Assembly: GCF_019977295.1 (NCBI RefSeq)
Contig: NZ_AP024651.1
Coordinates: 3,348,001-3,412,000, forward strand
DNA: 64,000 nt
Origin: Arthrobacter sp. StoSoilB20
GTDB taxonomy: Bacteria > Actinomycetota > Actinomycetes > Actinomycetales > Micrococcaceae
Direction: 5' to 3'
Both the position numbers and the translations under genes were made by a program. How positions within the stretch are numbered: the first letter of the stretch is position 1; the number at the start of each line of letters is the position of its first letter. Below are positions 56,793 to 64,000 of the stretch, one piece after another. Under the pieces are notes generated by a model. The model did no database searches and was not told the DNA's origin. It was given only the letters and a program-made list of their open reading frames with translations.

Positions 56793-57443
56793 CTAGGCTC
56801 CCTTCACGGCGGTGCGTACGAGTACGACCTGGCCGCGGGCGCCGGGAACGGCACCCTTGATAAGGAGCAGCGACTTCTCAACGTCAACAGCGTGAACGGT
56901 GAGGTTCAGCGTGGTGTGACGTTCGGCGCCCATGCGGCCGGCCATTTTCAGGCCCTTGAAGACGCGGCTCGGGGTGGATGCGCCACCGATGGAGCCAGGC
57001 TTACGGTGGTTCTTGTGGGCACCGTGGGAAGCGCCAACGCCGTGGAAGCCGTGACGCTTCATAACACCGGCGAAGCCCTTACCCTTTGAGGTGCCGACGA
57101 CGTCGATCTTCTGGCCGGCTTCGAAGATCTCAACAGAGAGCTCCTGGCCCAGCTCGTAGGATGCGGCGTCTGCGGTACGCAGTTCGACGACGTGGCGGCG
57201 AGGGGTGACGCCGGCCTTTTCAAAGTGACCAGCCAGCGGCTTGGTGACCTTGCGGGGGTCGATCTGGCCGTAGCCGATCTGTACGGCGACGTAGCCATCC
57301 ACCTCTGCGTTGCGCAGCTGGGTGATGACGTTGGAGTCAGCCTGGACAACAGTTACCGGGATGAGCTTGTTGTTCTCGTCCCAGACCTGGGTCATGCCGA
57401 GCTTCGTGCCCAGCAGGCCCTTTACGTTACGGGTTGCGGTCAT
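56793..57443 (-). CDS. rplC: 50S ribosomal protein L3
   Basis: 216 residues. [40 protein letters not shown] and [20 protein letters not shown] are conserved. L3 starts assembly of the 50S subunit, and its loop reaches the peptidyl transferase centre. It lies 17 bases after rpsJ. Confidence 0.98.
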   Translation of the reverse strand: MTATRNVKGLLGTKLGMTQVWDENNKLIPVTVVQADSNVITQLRNAEVDGYVAVQIGYGQIDPRKVTKPLAGHFEKAGVTPRRHVVELRTADAASYELGQELSVEIFEAGQKIDVVGTSKGKGFAGVMKRHGFHGVGASHGAHKNHRKPGSIGGASTPSRVFKGLKMAGRMGAERHTTLNLTVHAVDVEKSLLLIKGAVPGARGQVVLVRTAVKGA

Positions 57444-57460
57444 AGTCTCTCAGCACCTCC

Positions 57461-57769
57461 CTAGAGCTTGATTTCGATGTTCACGTCTGCAGGCAGATCG
57501 AGACGCATAAGCGAGTCGACGGCCTTCGGCGTGGGGTCGATGATGTCGATCAGACGCTTGTGAGTACGCATTTCGAAGTGCTCACGGCTGTCCTTGTACT
57601 TGTGAGGAGAGCGAATAACGCAGTAAACGTTCTTCTCCGTGGGCAGCGGCACCGGGCCGACTACCGTTGCGCCTGCGCGCGTGACCGTCTCAACGATCTT
57701 CCGCGCTGAAACATCAATGACCTCGTGGTCATATGACTTCAGCCGGATGCGGATTTTTTGTCCCGCCAT
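57461..57769 (-). CDS. rpsJ: 30S ribosomal protein S10 (NusE)
   Basis: 102 residues. [20 protein letters not shown] and [20 protein letters not shown] with [20 protein letters not shown] are universal S10. Besides its 30S role it pairs with NusB in antitermination. First gene of the S10 operon, after a 395-base gap that must hold the promoter. Confidence 0.98.
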
Positions 57770-58164
57770 GTCGCCTGACTCTCTTTCAGCTAGTGCTGCT
57801 CTAGTTAGGGCTGCTCTGTTTACTTACCTGTTGATGTGGCCGCCGAAGCGTTTGAGGTTTTACCACCACACGCCGCACAAGCTGAATCCGGATATTCCGG
57901 GTTCCTCAACCTGCCGGCGCACCGACCCCCGCGGTCGGGCGTGTCGCGATTTCCACGCAGACTCGACCGCATTCCATGGGGTTCAGGGTTATGTTTGGGC
58001 TTCAACCTGGACCCTGACACCCGGCATTATCCGGATCGGGACACGAAGAAGCGCTTGAACAACTCATCCAGTATGGCGGAAATATGGGGTAAAGGCCAAT
58101 CGGAGGCGGAAGAGCCCCCTGCAGGGCCATTGCCCGGCGGTCTGCGCCTGAGGAAGATGGGTGC
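57770..58164. promoter_or_regulatory. Divergent intergenic region between rpsJ and the GH1 gene
   Basis: No gene is supported. It must contain the S10 operon promoter and leader (minus strand) and the GH1 promoter (plus). I find no confident -35/-10 pair. Two small features are a CCGGA-TAT-TCCGG repeat at 57888-57900 and an AAGCGCTT palindrome at 58049-58056, the latter of the sort bound by LacI-family sugar repressors. GAGGAAG at 58150-58156 is the GH1 ribosome site. Confidence 0.4.
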
Positions 58165-59598
58165 ATGACGGTCCAGGATTCAGGCTCGGTGGAAGATCTG
58201 GCCGCGCGGCTGCGCCCCGGTTTCACGCTGGGAGTGGCCTCGGCTGCTTTCCAGATTGAAGGATCACTGACGGCCGATGGCCGTGGCCCTTCGGGTTGGG
58301 ATGCGTTTGCGGAAAAGCCAGGAGCAATAGTCGACGGCGGCTCCCCCAGCGTAGCGTGCGACCATTACAACCGCGCTGATGAAGACATCGCCTTGATGCA
58401 GGAACTCGGCGTGGACTCCTACCGTTTCTCGCTGTCCTGGCCGAGGATCCAGCCTGGCGGCAAAGGTTCAGTCAACCAGCGCGGGTTGGATTTCTACGAC
58501 CGGCTGATAGACAAACTCCTGGCCGCAGGCATCTCCCCCATGGCTACCCTGTACCACTGGGATACCCCGTTGGAACTGGAGCACGCCGGCGGGTGGATGA
58601 ACCGTGATACTGCCGAGCGCTTTGCGGTTTACTGCGCCGCCGCTGCACAACGGTTCGGAGACCGCGTGGATCATTGGGTCACCATGAACGAGCCCGTGTC
58701 AGTCACGGTGCAGGGGTACTCCCTGGGGGTGCACGCCCCGGGCCGGCAACTCCTGTTCGATTCCCTGCCGGCGGCACACCACCAATTGCTGGGGCACGGA
58801 ATGGCGGTACGCGCCCTCCGTGATGCGGGCGTCAAAGGACAGATCGGAGTATCCAACATGCACTGCCCCGTGGAGCCCGCCGGCACCAGCCTCGGCGACC
58901 GGCTGATGGCGCAGGCGCTGGACCTGATCCTCAACCGCATCTATGCCGATGCCATACTCCTTGGCCAGTACCCCAGGCCACCCCTGCCCATGAAACCTTG
59001 GTTCCGCTCCCTTGGTACTGTCCACGACGGCGATCTCGAGCTGATCAGCCAGCCGTTGGATTTCTACGGACTCAACTACTACTACCCCGTCAAGGTCGCT
59101 GCGGGTCCGGGCCCGGCGGAGATCCCCACGGGAACCTCTCCCGAGATGACCAAGGTCCCGTTCCACCTGGCGGCGTACCAGGAGTACGACACCACCGGAT
59201 TCGGCTGGCCTGTTGCACCGCAGTATCTGGCGTTGTTGCTAAGGGAGATGAAGGACAGGTACGGAGAGGCCCTTCCCCCGCTCTACATCACCGAAGGCGG
59301 TGCCAGTTTTCCGGAACCGCCCCACGTTGACGGCCCGGTCCAGGACACCAACCGCATCTCCTACCTCGCCGAGCACCTTGGCCACGCCCTGACCGCAACC
59401 GGCCCGGGCGGGATTGCCGAGGATGTGGATCTGCGCGGCTATTACGTCTGGACACTTCTGGACAACTTTGAGTGGGCCGCAGGCTATTCACAGCGCTTCG
59501 GGCTGGTCCACGTCGACTTCCACACCTTGGAACGGACACCCAAAGAATCCTATTACTGGCTGCGCGCGCTGGAGAGGGCACGTAGCCGTGAACCGTGA
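58165..59598 (+). CDS. GH1 family beta-glucosidase
   Basis: A 477-residue retaining glycosidase of the cytoplasmic GH1 type. FTLGVASAAFQIEGSLTADG at the N-terminus, acid/base Glu176 in VTMNEPVSV, FYGLNYYYPV and YYVWTLLDNFEWAAGYSQRF are all present. The nucleophile is Glu377 in YITEGGAS. Most GH1 enzymes have TENG here, so Asn378 is replaced by Gly. Likely substrates are cellobiose or aryl-beta-glucosides. No transporter or regulator lies beside it, and it diverges from the S10 operon. Confidence 0.92.
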   Translation: MTVQDSGSVEDLAARLRPGFTLGVASAAFQIEGSLTADGRGPSGWDAFAEKPGAIVDGGSPSVACDHYNRADEDIALMQELGVDSYRFSLSWPRIQPGGKGSVNQRGLDFYDRLIDKLLAAGISPMATLYHWDTPLELEHAGGWMNRDTAERFAVYCAAAAQRFGDRVDHWVTMNEPVSVTVQGYSLGVHAPGRQLLFDSLPAAHHQLLGHGMAVRALRDAGVKGQIGVSNMHCPVEPAGTSLGDRLMAQALDLILNRIYADAILLGQYPRPPLPMKPWFRSLGTVHDGDLELISQPLDFYGLNYYYPVKVAAGPGPAEIPTGTSPEMTKVPFHLAAYQEYDTTGFGWPVAPQYLALLLREMKDRYGEALPPLYITEGGASFPEPPHVDGPVQDTNRISYLAEHLGHALTATGPGGIAEDVDLRGYYVWTLLDNFEWAAGYSQRFGLVHVDFHTLERTPKESYYWLRALERARSREP

Positions 59599-59631
59599 GC
59601 CCTCACCACCCAACCAGGTTAAAACGACGGG

Positions 59632-59757
59632 CTAATTGTTCTTGTTGGCACGCCGGATCCGCTTGGCGCGCTCAATTTCGCTCCGAAAGTTCTTGCGGCC
59701 CCACAGCACACCACCACCGACTGCGGCAATGACTGCCAGGAAAATCAGGAATTCCAT
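59632..59757 (-). CDS. Small single-pass membrane protein (41 residues)
   Basis: MEFLIFLAVIAAVGGGVLWG then a basic tail RKNFRSEIERAKRIRRANKNN. There is one hydrophobic helix at residues 3-19, and the positive charges after it suggest an N-out/C-in topology. ATG 59757 has GAGGAG 8 bases upstream. It lies 28 bases after the giant membrane protein on the same strand and may be co-transcribed. I do not recognise a family. Confidence 0.7.
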   Translation of the reverse strand: MEFLIFLAVIAAVGGGVLWGRKNFRSEIERAKRIRRANKNN

Positions 59758-59785
59758 ACTGCGCTCCTCTTCGTAGACTGCCAGA

Positions 59786-62700
59786 TTATCGGATTCCGTC
59801 CTTCTCCTGTCCCCACGGGGTGGGGCCAGGCATGGCATTGTTCGGTGGACCGTCCTGCGCCGATGCACTGTCCGGGCTGGCACCATCCGGCCGTCCGCCC
59901 TGCTGCGGCACACCACCAGGCACGCCACCCGACCAACCGCCCTGCTGCGGCACACCACCAGGCACGCCACCCGACCAACCGCCCTGCGGCGGCACACCAC
60001 CAGGCACACCGCCCGACCAACCACCCTGCGGCGGCACACCACCTGGCCCACCACTAGGCACACCACCCTGCGGCGGCACACCACCTGGCCCACCACTAGG
60101 CACACCACCCTGCGGCGGCACGCCACCCGACCATCCGCCCTGGGAAGGCACACCGCCCGACCAACCACCCTGCGGAGCCACCCCACCCGGAGCACCACCC
60201 GGCCCACTACCCGGGGCCGCACCTCCTGCAGGTGCCTGAGGCTTCCTGTTCAGGCGCCAAACGGCCAGGACAATCAGTGCCAGGGCGACCAACGCAAGCA
60301 TGGCGAACGCGTACGAACGCAGCGCCCACATAACGCTGAGCGCTACGCCTGCAGCACCCCACCACACCATGGCCCTCTCGGCCAGCAGCAACCCGGCAAC
60401 AAGAAGCACCGCGTGCCCTACCAGGACATACAGTTGCTGGGGGGCGGTCCCGCCGAAGATGGTTCCCAAAGACGTCGTCGACAGCAGACCCGCGGCAATG
60501 CAGAGCCGGAGCAGGCCTTCGCTGCGCTGCCCCTTGATGTAGCGCATCCCTGCTAAAACAGCCGCGGCCAGGACGTACCACTGCACTGCCCAGAACCAGT
60601 CCGGTGCGGCGTCGCCAACGAAGAGCACAGCCCGCTGAAGGGCTGCCAGGGAGACCAGCGCCGCTACTTCACCCGTCAACCATTTATTGAAGGGCGTCTC
60701 AACAACAATCAACACACCGGTAGCGACCACCAGGACAAATCCCACCCAGGACGTCTGATCACGAATCATCCCAGCAGTGGCCGATGAAGCCAGGGCTACG
60801 GCCGCTGTTGCCGCGAGGGCATTTCGCCGCAACGGCTGCAGGAGAACCGCAGCCCCGCCCAGCCACTTCATCGCGTAAAGAAGCACGGCCGTACCAACAC
60901 CACCTACGAGCCAAGGTGCGTAATCGCTCCACACTCCAAGTGCAGCACCCGGGAGCAAACCGTCGACGGCGGGAACGGCGCCCACCAGCACGGACGGGGC
61001 GGCACCGAGGTACATCGCCGGCAACTGCTCAACATGCGAGGCAGCGAACAGCACTGCTGCGAGGACCAGCACCGCCAGCCCGGTCAGGGCGTTTGAGACG
61101 TCAAGGGCCAACAGGCCCCCGGTCATGACGAAGGCAAGCGATGCAATGAACCAGAACCAGCGCTCGGCAACGTGGGCTGGGGTTTGTCCGGCGCGGATGA
61201 CGGCATACACAACCCGGGCAACCACAATCACGACGGCAAGCCCCAAAAGCACCACCGGCACTTGTGCCCTGTCCAGAAGTGGTTGGAACAACCATGTGCC
61301 CGCCGGGAACGCCAGGGACGGTCCGGCAGCAATCACGCCCCCTGCCATGGCTGCGGCACTGAAGTATTGGGATCCCCGGACGCCCAGGAGACGCCAAACG
61401 ATCGCGGCGGAGGCTGCGGAGAGCGCCAACTGGACGATAACCACCCAACGGCCACCGCCGTCGTAGGATCCCGCGAGCAGGTACACCGCGGGCAACAGGA
61501 GCTGGGCCGCCAAAGCAGCCCAGACCGCCGACTGCTGGAAGGCAATGTCCAGGCCTCGGCTGCGTTGGATCCACGTGATTGCGTGCTGCAGCACAAGGAC
61601 CACGGCCATGGTCATGGAAACCGTGGTGGTCGACTCTGAGAGATCGCCCACCAGGACTCCGATGAAAGCCAAGGACAAAACACGCAGGCCCAGCATGTAG
61701 GCGCCACGAACGTAGCGGCCCTTTTCCACTGCCACCATGAAGCCGCTGTAGGCTGCGAAGACTCCTAGGAGAATCTCCACATCCCGGACACTTCCGAAGC
61801 GCAGGGCAAGGAGCAGCCCGAGGGTCACGGGCGCGAAGATCCAGGCCGCCGGGTGCCGTCTCAGGACTACGCCGCAGAGAACTGCCGCGAGAGCAGTCGA
61901 AATTGCCACCACCCCGGGTTGCCAACCCCCACGCAGGAACTGCTCTCCCGAGCCGGCGGAAACTGTCAGGATGGTCGCCGCTCCGGCCATCACCGCTACC
62001 ACCACGTAGGCATCCACCATGGAAGCGTGCGGGAAGCGTCGGCGGATATTTTGCTGCAGCGGCAGGACCAGTTGCAGAGCCGCCACTCCTGCTACCACCA
62101 ACGCCACAGTGGGAAGTTCGCCGGCGACGCCAACGCTCCAACCACGCCGCAGCGCCTCCAGGTAGGCCGAACCGGCCAGGACGGTACCTGCCACCCGTGC
62201 CAGCCACCAGTAGGACTGGCGGTGGAAGGAAGCGGGAATTCGGAGGGCGGTGGCGGCAAAGTACGCCACCGCTGCCAGGAGCACCACGTTTGCCAACGCC
62301 ATTGAGACGGCGGCCCACGCAACCCCTCCAGCAACCATGACCGACGCCGGGGCGACGACTTCGCCGAGGGTAGGGCGCCAACTCCCCGCCGCAGCGCTGT
62401 CCTGCCGTGACGGCGGAAACAACAATGCACCAGAGGCCACACCGGCAAACAACACCAGGAGCACGGCCGTGACAATGAAGGGATGACCGGCAGTACGGTC
62501 CACCAATGGCAGAACCAGCAAGCCTGCTGCAGCGAGCCCCCAGAACCCGGAAAGTGTAGCCTGCGGAGCAAGCAGTTCCACCCCCGCACGCTTCAGGCAC
62601 GCACTGGCCAGTTGCTGCGCAGCTGCTGCTGCAACGAGGGCAACCAAGGAAACGGCAATCCTGTCCGGACTGTCCGGGAAGATACCGGCAACTGCGATGG

Positions 62701-64000
62701 GCACCGCCGCCGTTGCCGCTGTTCGTGCTGCTAGGACCAGCACAGGCCTGAAGGAGACCGGATGCACGGCCGCCCGCACAGACCAATACAGGGCGGCGGA
62801 TGCCAGCAATGCCGACACCGGCCACGCGCCCAGCAGGCCCATGAACGGCAGGGCCACCGTGAGGACAACTGCGGGCGCAAACTCGGTTCCGGCGCCCAGC
62901 TTCCAGCCCACCAGCATTGCCGTCACCATCGTGGCAGCGAGCGGAAGATACGTTGGCAGTTCATAGGTCCCGAGGCCCAACACCACTGTGAGGACGGCAG
63001 CGGTGGCCAACTGCAGGCCCAAGCAGGACACGGCGTCGTTCCACCAGTGCCGCAGCTTCAGGGCCCCTCCCCCAAAAGCAACTCCCAAGGATTGAACGCC
63101 GCAGCAAATGACTGCCGCAAACAGCACCGTACTCACATCCGAAGTGGTGTCCCACACCAGTCCCAACAACGCCAGCGTCAGGGCCATGCGCGCCGCGTAG
63201 ACGTGCTGCAGCCTGTACCGGGCCTTCGGAATGAAGGCCATCACGGCAAAGTAGGTGCCACACATCAACATGACCAGCGGGTATTCGCCCCGGGCAAGGA
63301 GTTGTGGGGTGACCGTCACAGCCAGCGCCACCAAGGGAACCACATAGGGATGGAGCACCATCAGCGGACGGACATAGAGCGGCGGCAACCACCTGGGTCG
63401 AACCAACGCTCCCAACGTGAGCACAATGGCGATTCCAATCAACGCCGTGAAATACCAGACCAAAGCGCCGCCGAGCACGGACACTCCGGACCAGGCTGTC
63501 GAGACAACGAAACTGAGGGAAAGGAAGGCCAGGACCTTGTTGTCCAGCCGTACTGCTGTGTAGGCATATACGGCGGTCCCCAAAATTGAGGTCACCAGCC
63601 ATGCTGCCGGACCGTTGGGCAGTACGAAGTTGTACATGGCGAGCCCTGTTACGGGGATCAGGGCCAAGCCCGTTCCAACGAACGCAATTGCGGCAGGACG
63701 CAGGCGCGGCAGTTTGGCGTGGATGATCAACCCGGCGACGTAGAACAGGGTGGTAATGAAACAGATGCCTGCGAAACGGAACAGTTCCGGCAGGCTTGTC
63801 CCGACGAACAAGGCACCGGCTGCCACCAGCAGAAGACTGGCGACGTAGAGCGTGATGTTGATGTTCTGCTGGTCACGCTTGGCTTTGCGCGCGGCTGCCG
63901 CCTCCGGAGTTTCCCGCGCAATGGGAACCTGCTGGCGCACTGCCGGTTGCGGCTGTACCGTCGCGGGACGCTGCGGCACCGAGGGAGGTTGGGAACCCGA
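59786..64000 (-). CDS. Giant multi-pass membrane protein with Gly/Pro-rich repeat tail (5' end outside window)
   Basis: At least 1,405 codons are open and the frame continues past the right edge; GTG 63979 may or may not be the start. After a Pro/Gln-rich cytosolic start come a charged segment (EAAAARKAKRDQQNINITLY) and, I estimate, some 35-40 hydrophobic helices in a row. The C-terminal 140 residues are soluble and low in complexity, with GGVPPQGGWSGGVPGGVPQQ-type units. The build resembles the large actinobacterial membrane proteins grouped as SCO7613 C-terminal domain proteins; that match is from memory. Function unknown. Confidence 0.75.
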   Translation of the reverse strand, partial: SGSQPPSVPQRPATVQPQPAVRQQVPIARETPEAAAARKAKRDQQNINITLYVASLLLVAAGALFVGTSLPELFRFAGICFITTLFYVAGLIIHAKLPRLRPAAIAFVGTGLALIPVTGLAMYNFVLPNGPAAWLVTSILGTAVYAYTAVRLDNKVLAFLSLSFVVSTAWSGVSVLGGALVWYFTALIGIAIVLTLGALVRPRWLPPLYVRPLMVLHPYVVPLVALAVTVTPQLLARGEYPLVMLMCGTYFAVMAFIPKARYRLQHVYAARMALTLALLGLVWDTTSDVSTVLFAAVICCGVQSLGVAFGGGALKLRHWWNDAVSCLGLQLATAAVLTVVLGLGTYELPTYLPLAATMVTAMLVGWKLGAGTEFAPAVVLTVALPFMGLLGAWPVSALLASAALYWSVRAAVHPVSFRPVLVLAARTAATAAVPIAVAGIFPDSPDRIAVSLVALVAAAAAQQLASACLKRAGVELLAPQATLSGFWGLAAAGLLVLPLVDRTAGHPFIVTAVLLVLFAGVASGALLFPPSRQDSAAAGSWRPTLGEVVAPASVMVAGGVAWAAVSMALANVVLLAAVAYFAATALRIPASFHRQSYWWLARVAGTVLAGSAYLEALRRGWSVGVAGELPTVALVVAGVAALQLVLPLQQNIRRRFPHASMVDAYVVVAVMAGAATILTVSAGSGEQFLRGGWQPGVVAISTALAAVLCGVVLRRHPAAWIFAPVTLGLLLALRFGSVRDVEILLGVFAAYSGFMVAVEKGRYVRGAYMLGLRVLSLAFIGVLVGDLSESTTTVSMTMAVVLVLQHAITWIQRSRGLDIAFQQSAVWAALAAQLLLPAVYLLAGSYDGGGRWVVIVQLALSAASAAIVWRLLGVRGSQYFSAAAMAGGVIAAGPSLAFPAGTWLFQPLLDRAQVPVVLLGLAVVIVVARVVYAVIRAGQTPAHVAERWFWFIASLAFVMTGGLLALDVSNALTGLAVLVLAAVLFAASHVEQLPAMYLGAAPSVLVGAVPAVDGLLPGAALGVWSDYAPWLVGGVGTAVLLYAMKWLGGAAVLLQPLRRNALAATAAVALASSATAGMIRDQTSWVGFVLVVATGVLIVVETPFNKWLTGEVAALVSLAALQRAVLFVGDAAPDWFWAVQWYVLAAAVLAGMRYIKGQRSEGLLRLCIAAGLLSTTSLGTIFGGTAPQQLYVLVGHAVLLVAGLLLAERAMVWWGAAGVALSVMWALRSYAFAMLALVALALIVLAVWRLNRKPQAPAGGAAPGSGPGGAPGGVAPQGGWSGGVPSQGGWSGGVPPQGGVPSGGPGGVPPQGGVPSGGPGGVPPQGGWSGGVPGGVPPQGGWSGGVPGGVPQQGGWSGGVPGGVPQQGGRPDGASPDSASAQDGPPNNAMPGPTPWGQEKDGIR
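59890..60225 (-). repeat. Coding tandem repeat (Gly-Gly-Val-Pro-x-Gln-Gly) in the giant membrane protein
   Basis: About 15 imperfect units of 21-45 bases, with the plus-strand core CCACCCTGCGGCGGCACACC, encode PQGG(W/V)-SGG-(V)P(GG) units. Several adjacent units are identical over 30 or more bases, a sign of slippage or recombination. Confidence 0.85.

Noticed and set aside
58049..58056. AAGCGCTT palindrome as a sugar-repressor operator before the GH1 gene
   Set aside because: Only 8 bases are symmetrical and flanks do not extend it; not enough to call an operator (the CebR-type site is longer).
59890..60225. Possible CRISPR-like array
   Set aside because: Repeat units are in frame, differ in length, lack unique spacers and encode a Gly/Pro-rich protein tail.

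Overview
The window is a GC-rich actinobacterial chromosome segment, most probably from Arthrobacter or Paenarthrobacter (Micrococcaceae). This is inferred from four things: the S10-spc-alpha ribosomal string without rpsN and rpsD, mycothiol genes (mshA, ino1), a glgX-treY-treZ trehalose operon, and an actinobacterial-type tad pilus locus. No rRNA, tRNA, CRISPR array, insertion sequence or phage gene was seen.

Layout. 1-5515: tail of a family-4 glycosidase, a GNAT acetyltransferase, mshA, fhs, a repeat-rich spacer, and inositol-phosphate synthase. 5686-13219: an aldo/keto reductase and the glycogen-to-trehalose operon. 13288-20531: glmS-acpS-nnr, coaA with a Tat-lipoprotein carboxypeptidase, and glmM (cell wall and cofactor genes). 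20688-21677: rplM-rpsI. 21965-29945: a complete Flp/Tad pilus locus on the plus strand. 30071-34214: truA, rplQ, rpoA, rpsK, rpsM, rpmJ and infA. 34409-39135: a P1-family peptidase and a sugar ABC importer without its ATPase. 39253-40080: map. 40114-45790: a tightly overlapped five-gene biosynthetic operon (KASIII/OleA-like synthase, family-2 glycosyltransferase, cytochrome P450, OleC-like AMP ligase, OleD-like reductase). 45900-57769: adk, secY and the spc and S10 ribosomal operons. 58165-59598: a GH1 beta-glucosidase. 59632-64000: a 41-residue membrane protein and a giant multi-pass membrane protein that runs off the right edge.

How the parts work together. Ino1 makes the inositol phosphate that MshA glycosylates to begin mycothiol. 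GlgX releases maltodextrins that TreY and TreZ turn into trehalose. GlmS and GlmM perform consecutive steps of UDP-GlcNAc synthesis. The tad genes supply prepilin, prepilin peptidase, pseudopilins, the ATPase and the inner-membrane platform of one pilus machine.

The best candidate for an undescribed system is the operon at 40114-45790. It sits between adk and map, which are normally neighbours in the spc-alpha string. Its synthase, ligase and reductase resemble OleA, OleC and OleD of long-chain olefin/beta-lactone chemistry. There is no OleB-like hydrolase, and a P450 and a glycosyltransferase are present, so the likely product is an oxidised, possibly glycosylated lipid or beta-lactone. Other points of interest are a repeat inserted in a peptidase gene at its predicted self-cleavage site, an intrinsic terminator inside the truA reading frame, a strong hairpin at the place where rpsD is missing, and a periodic intergenic repeat after fhs.
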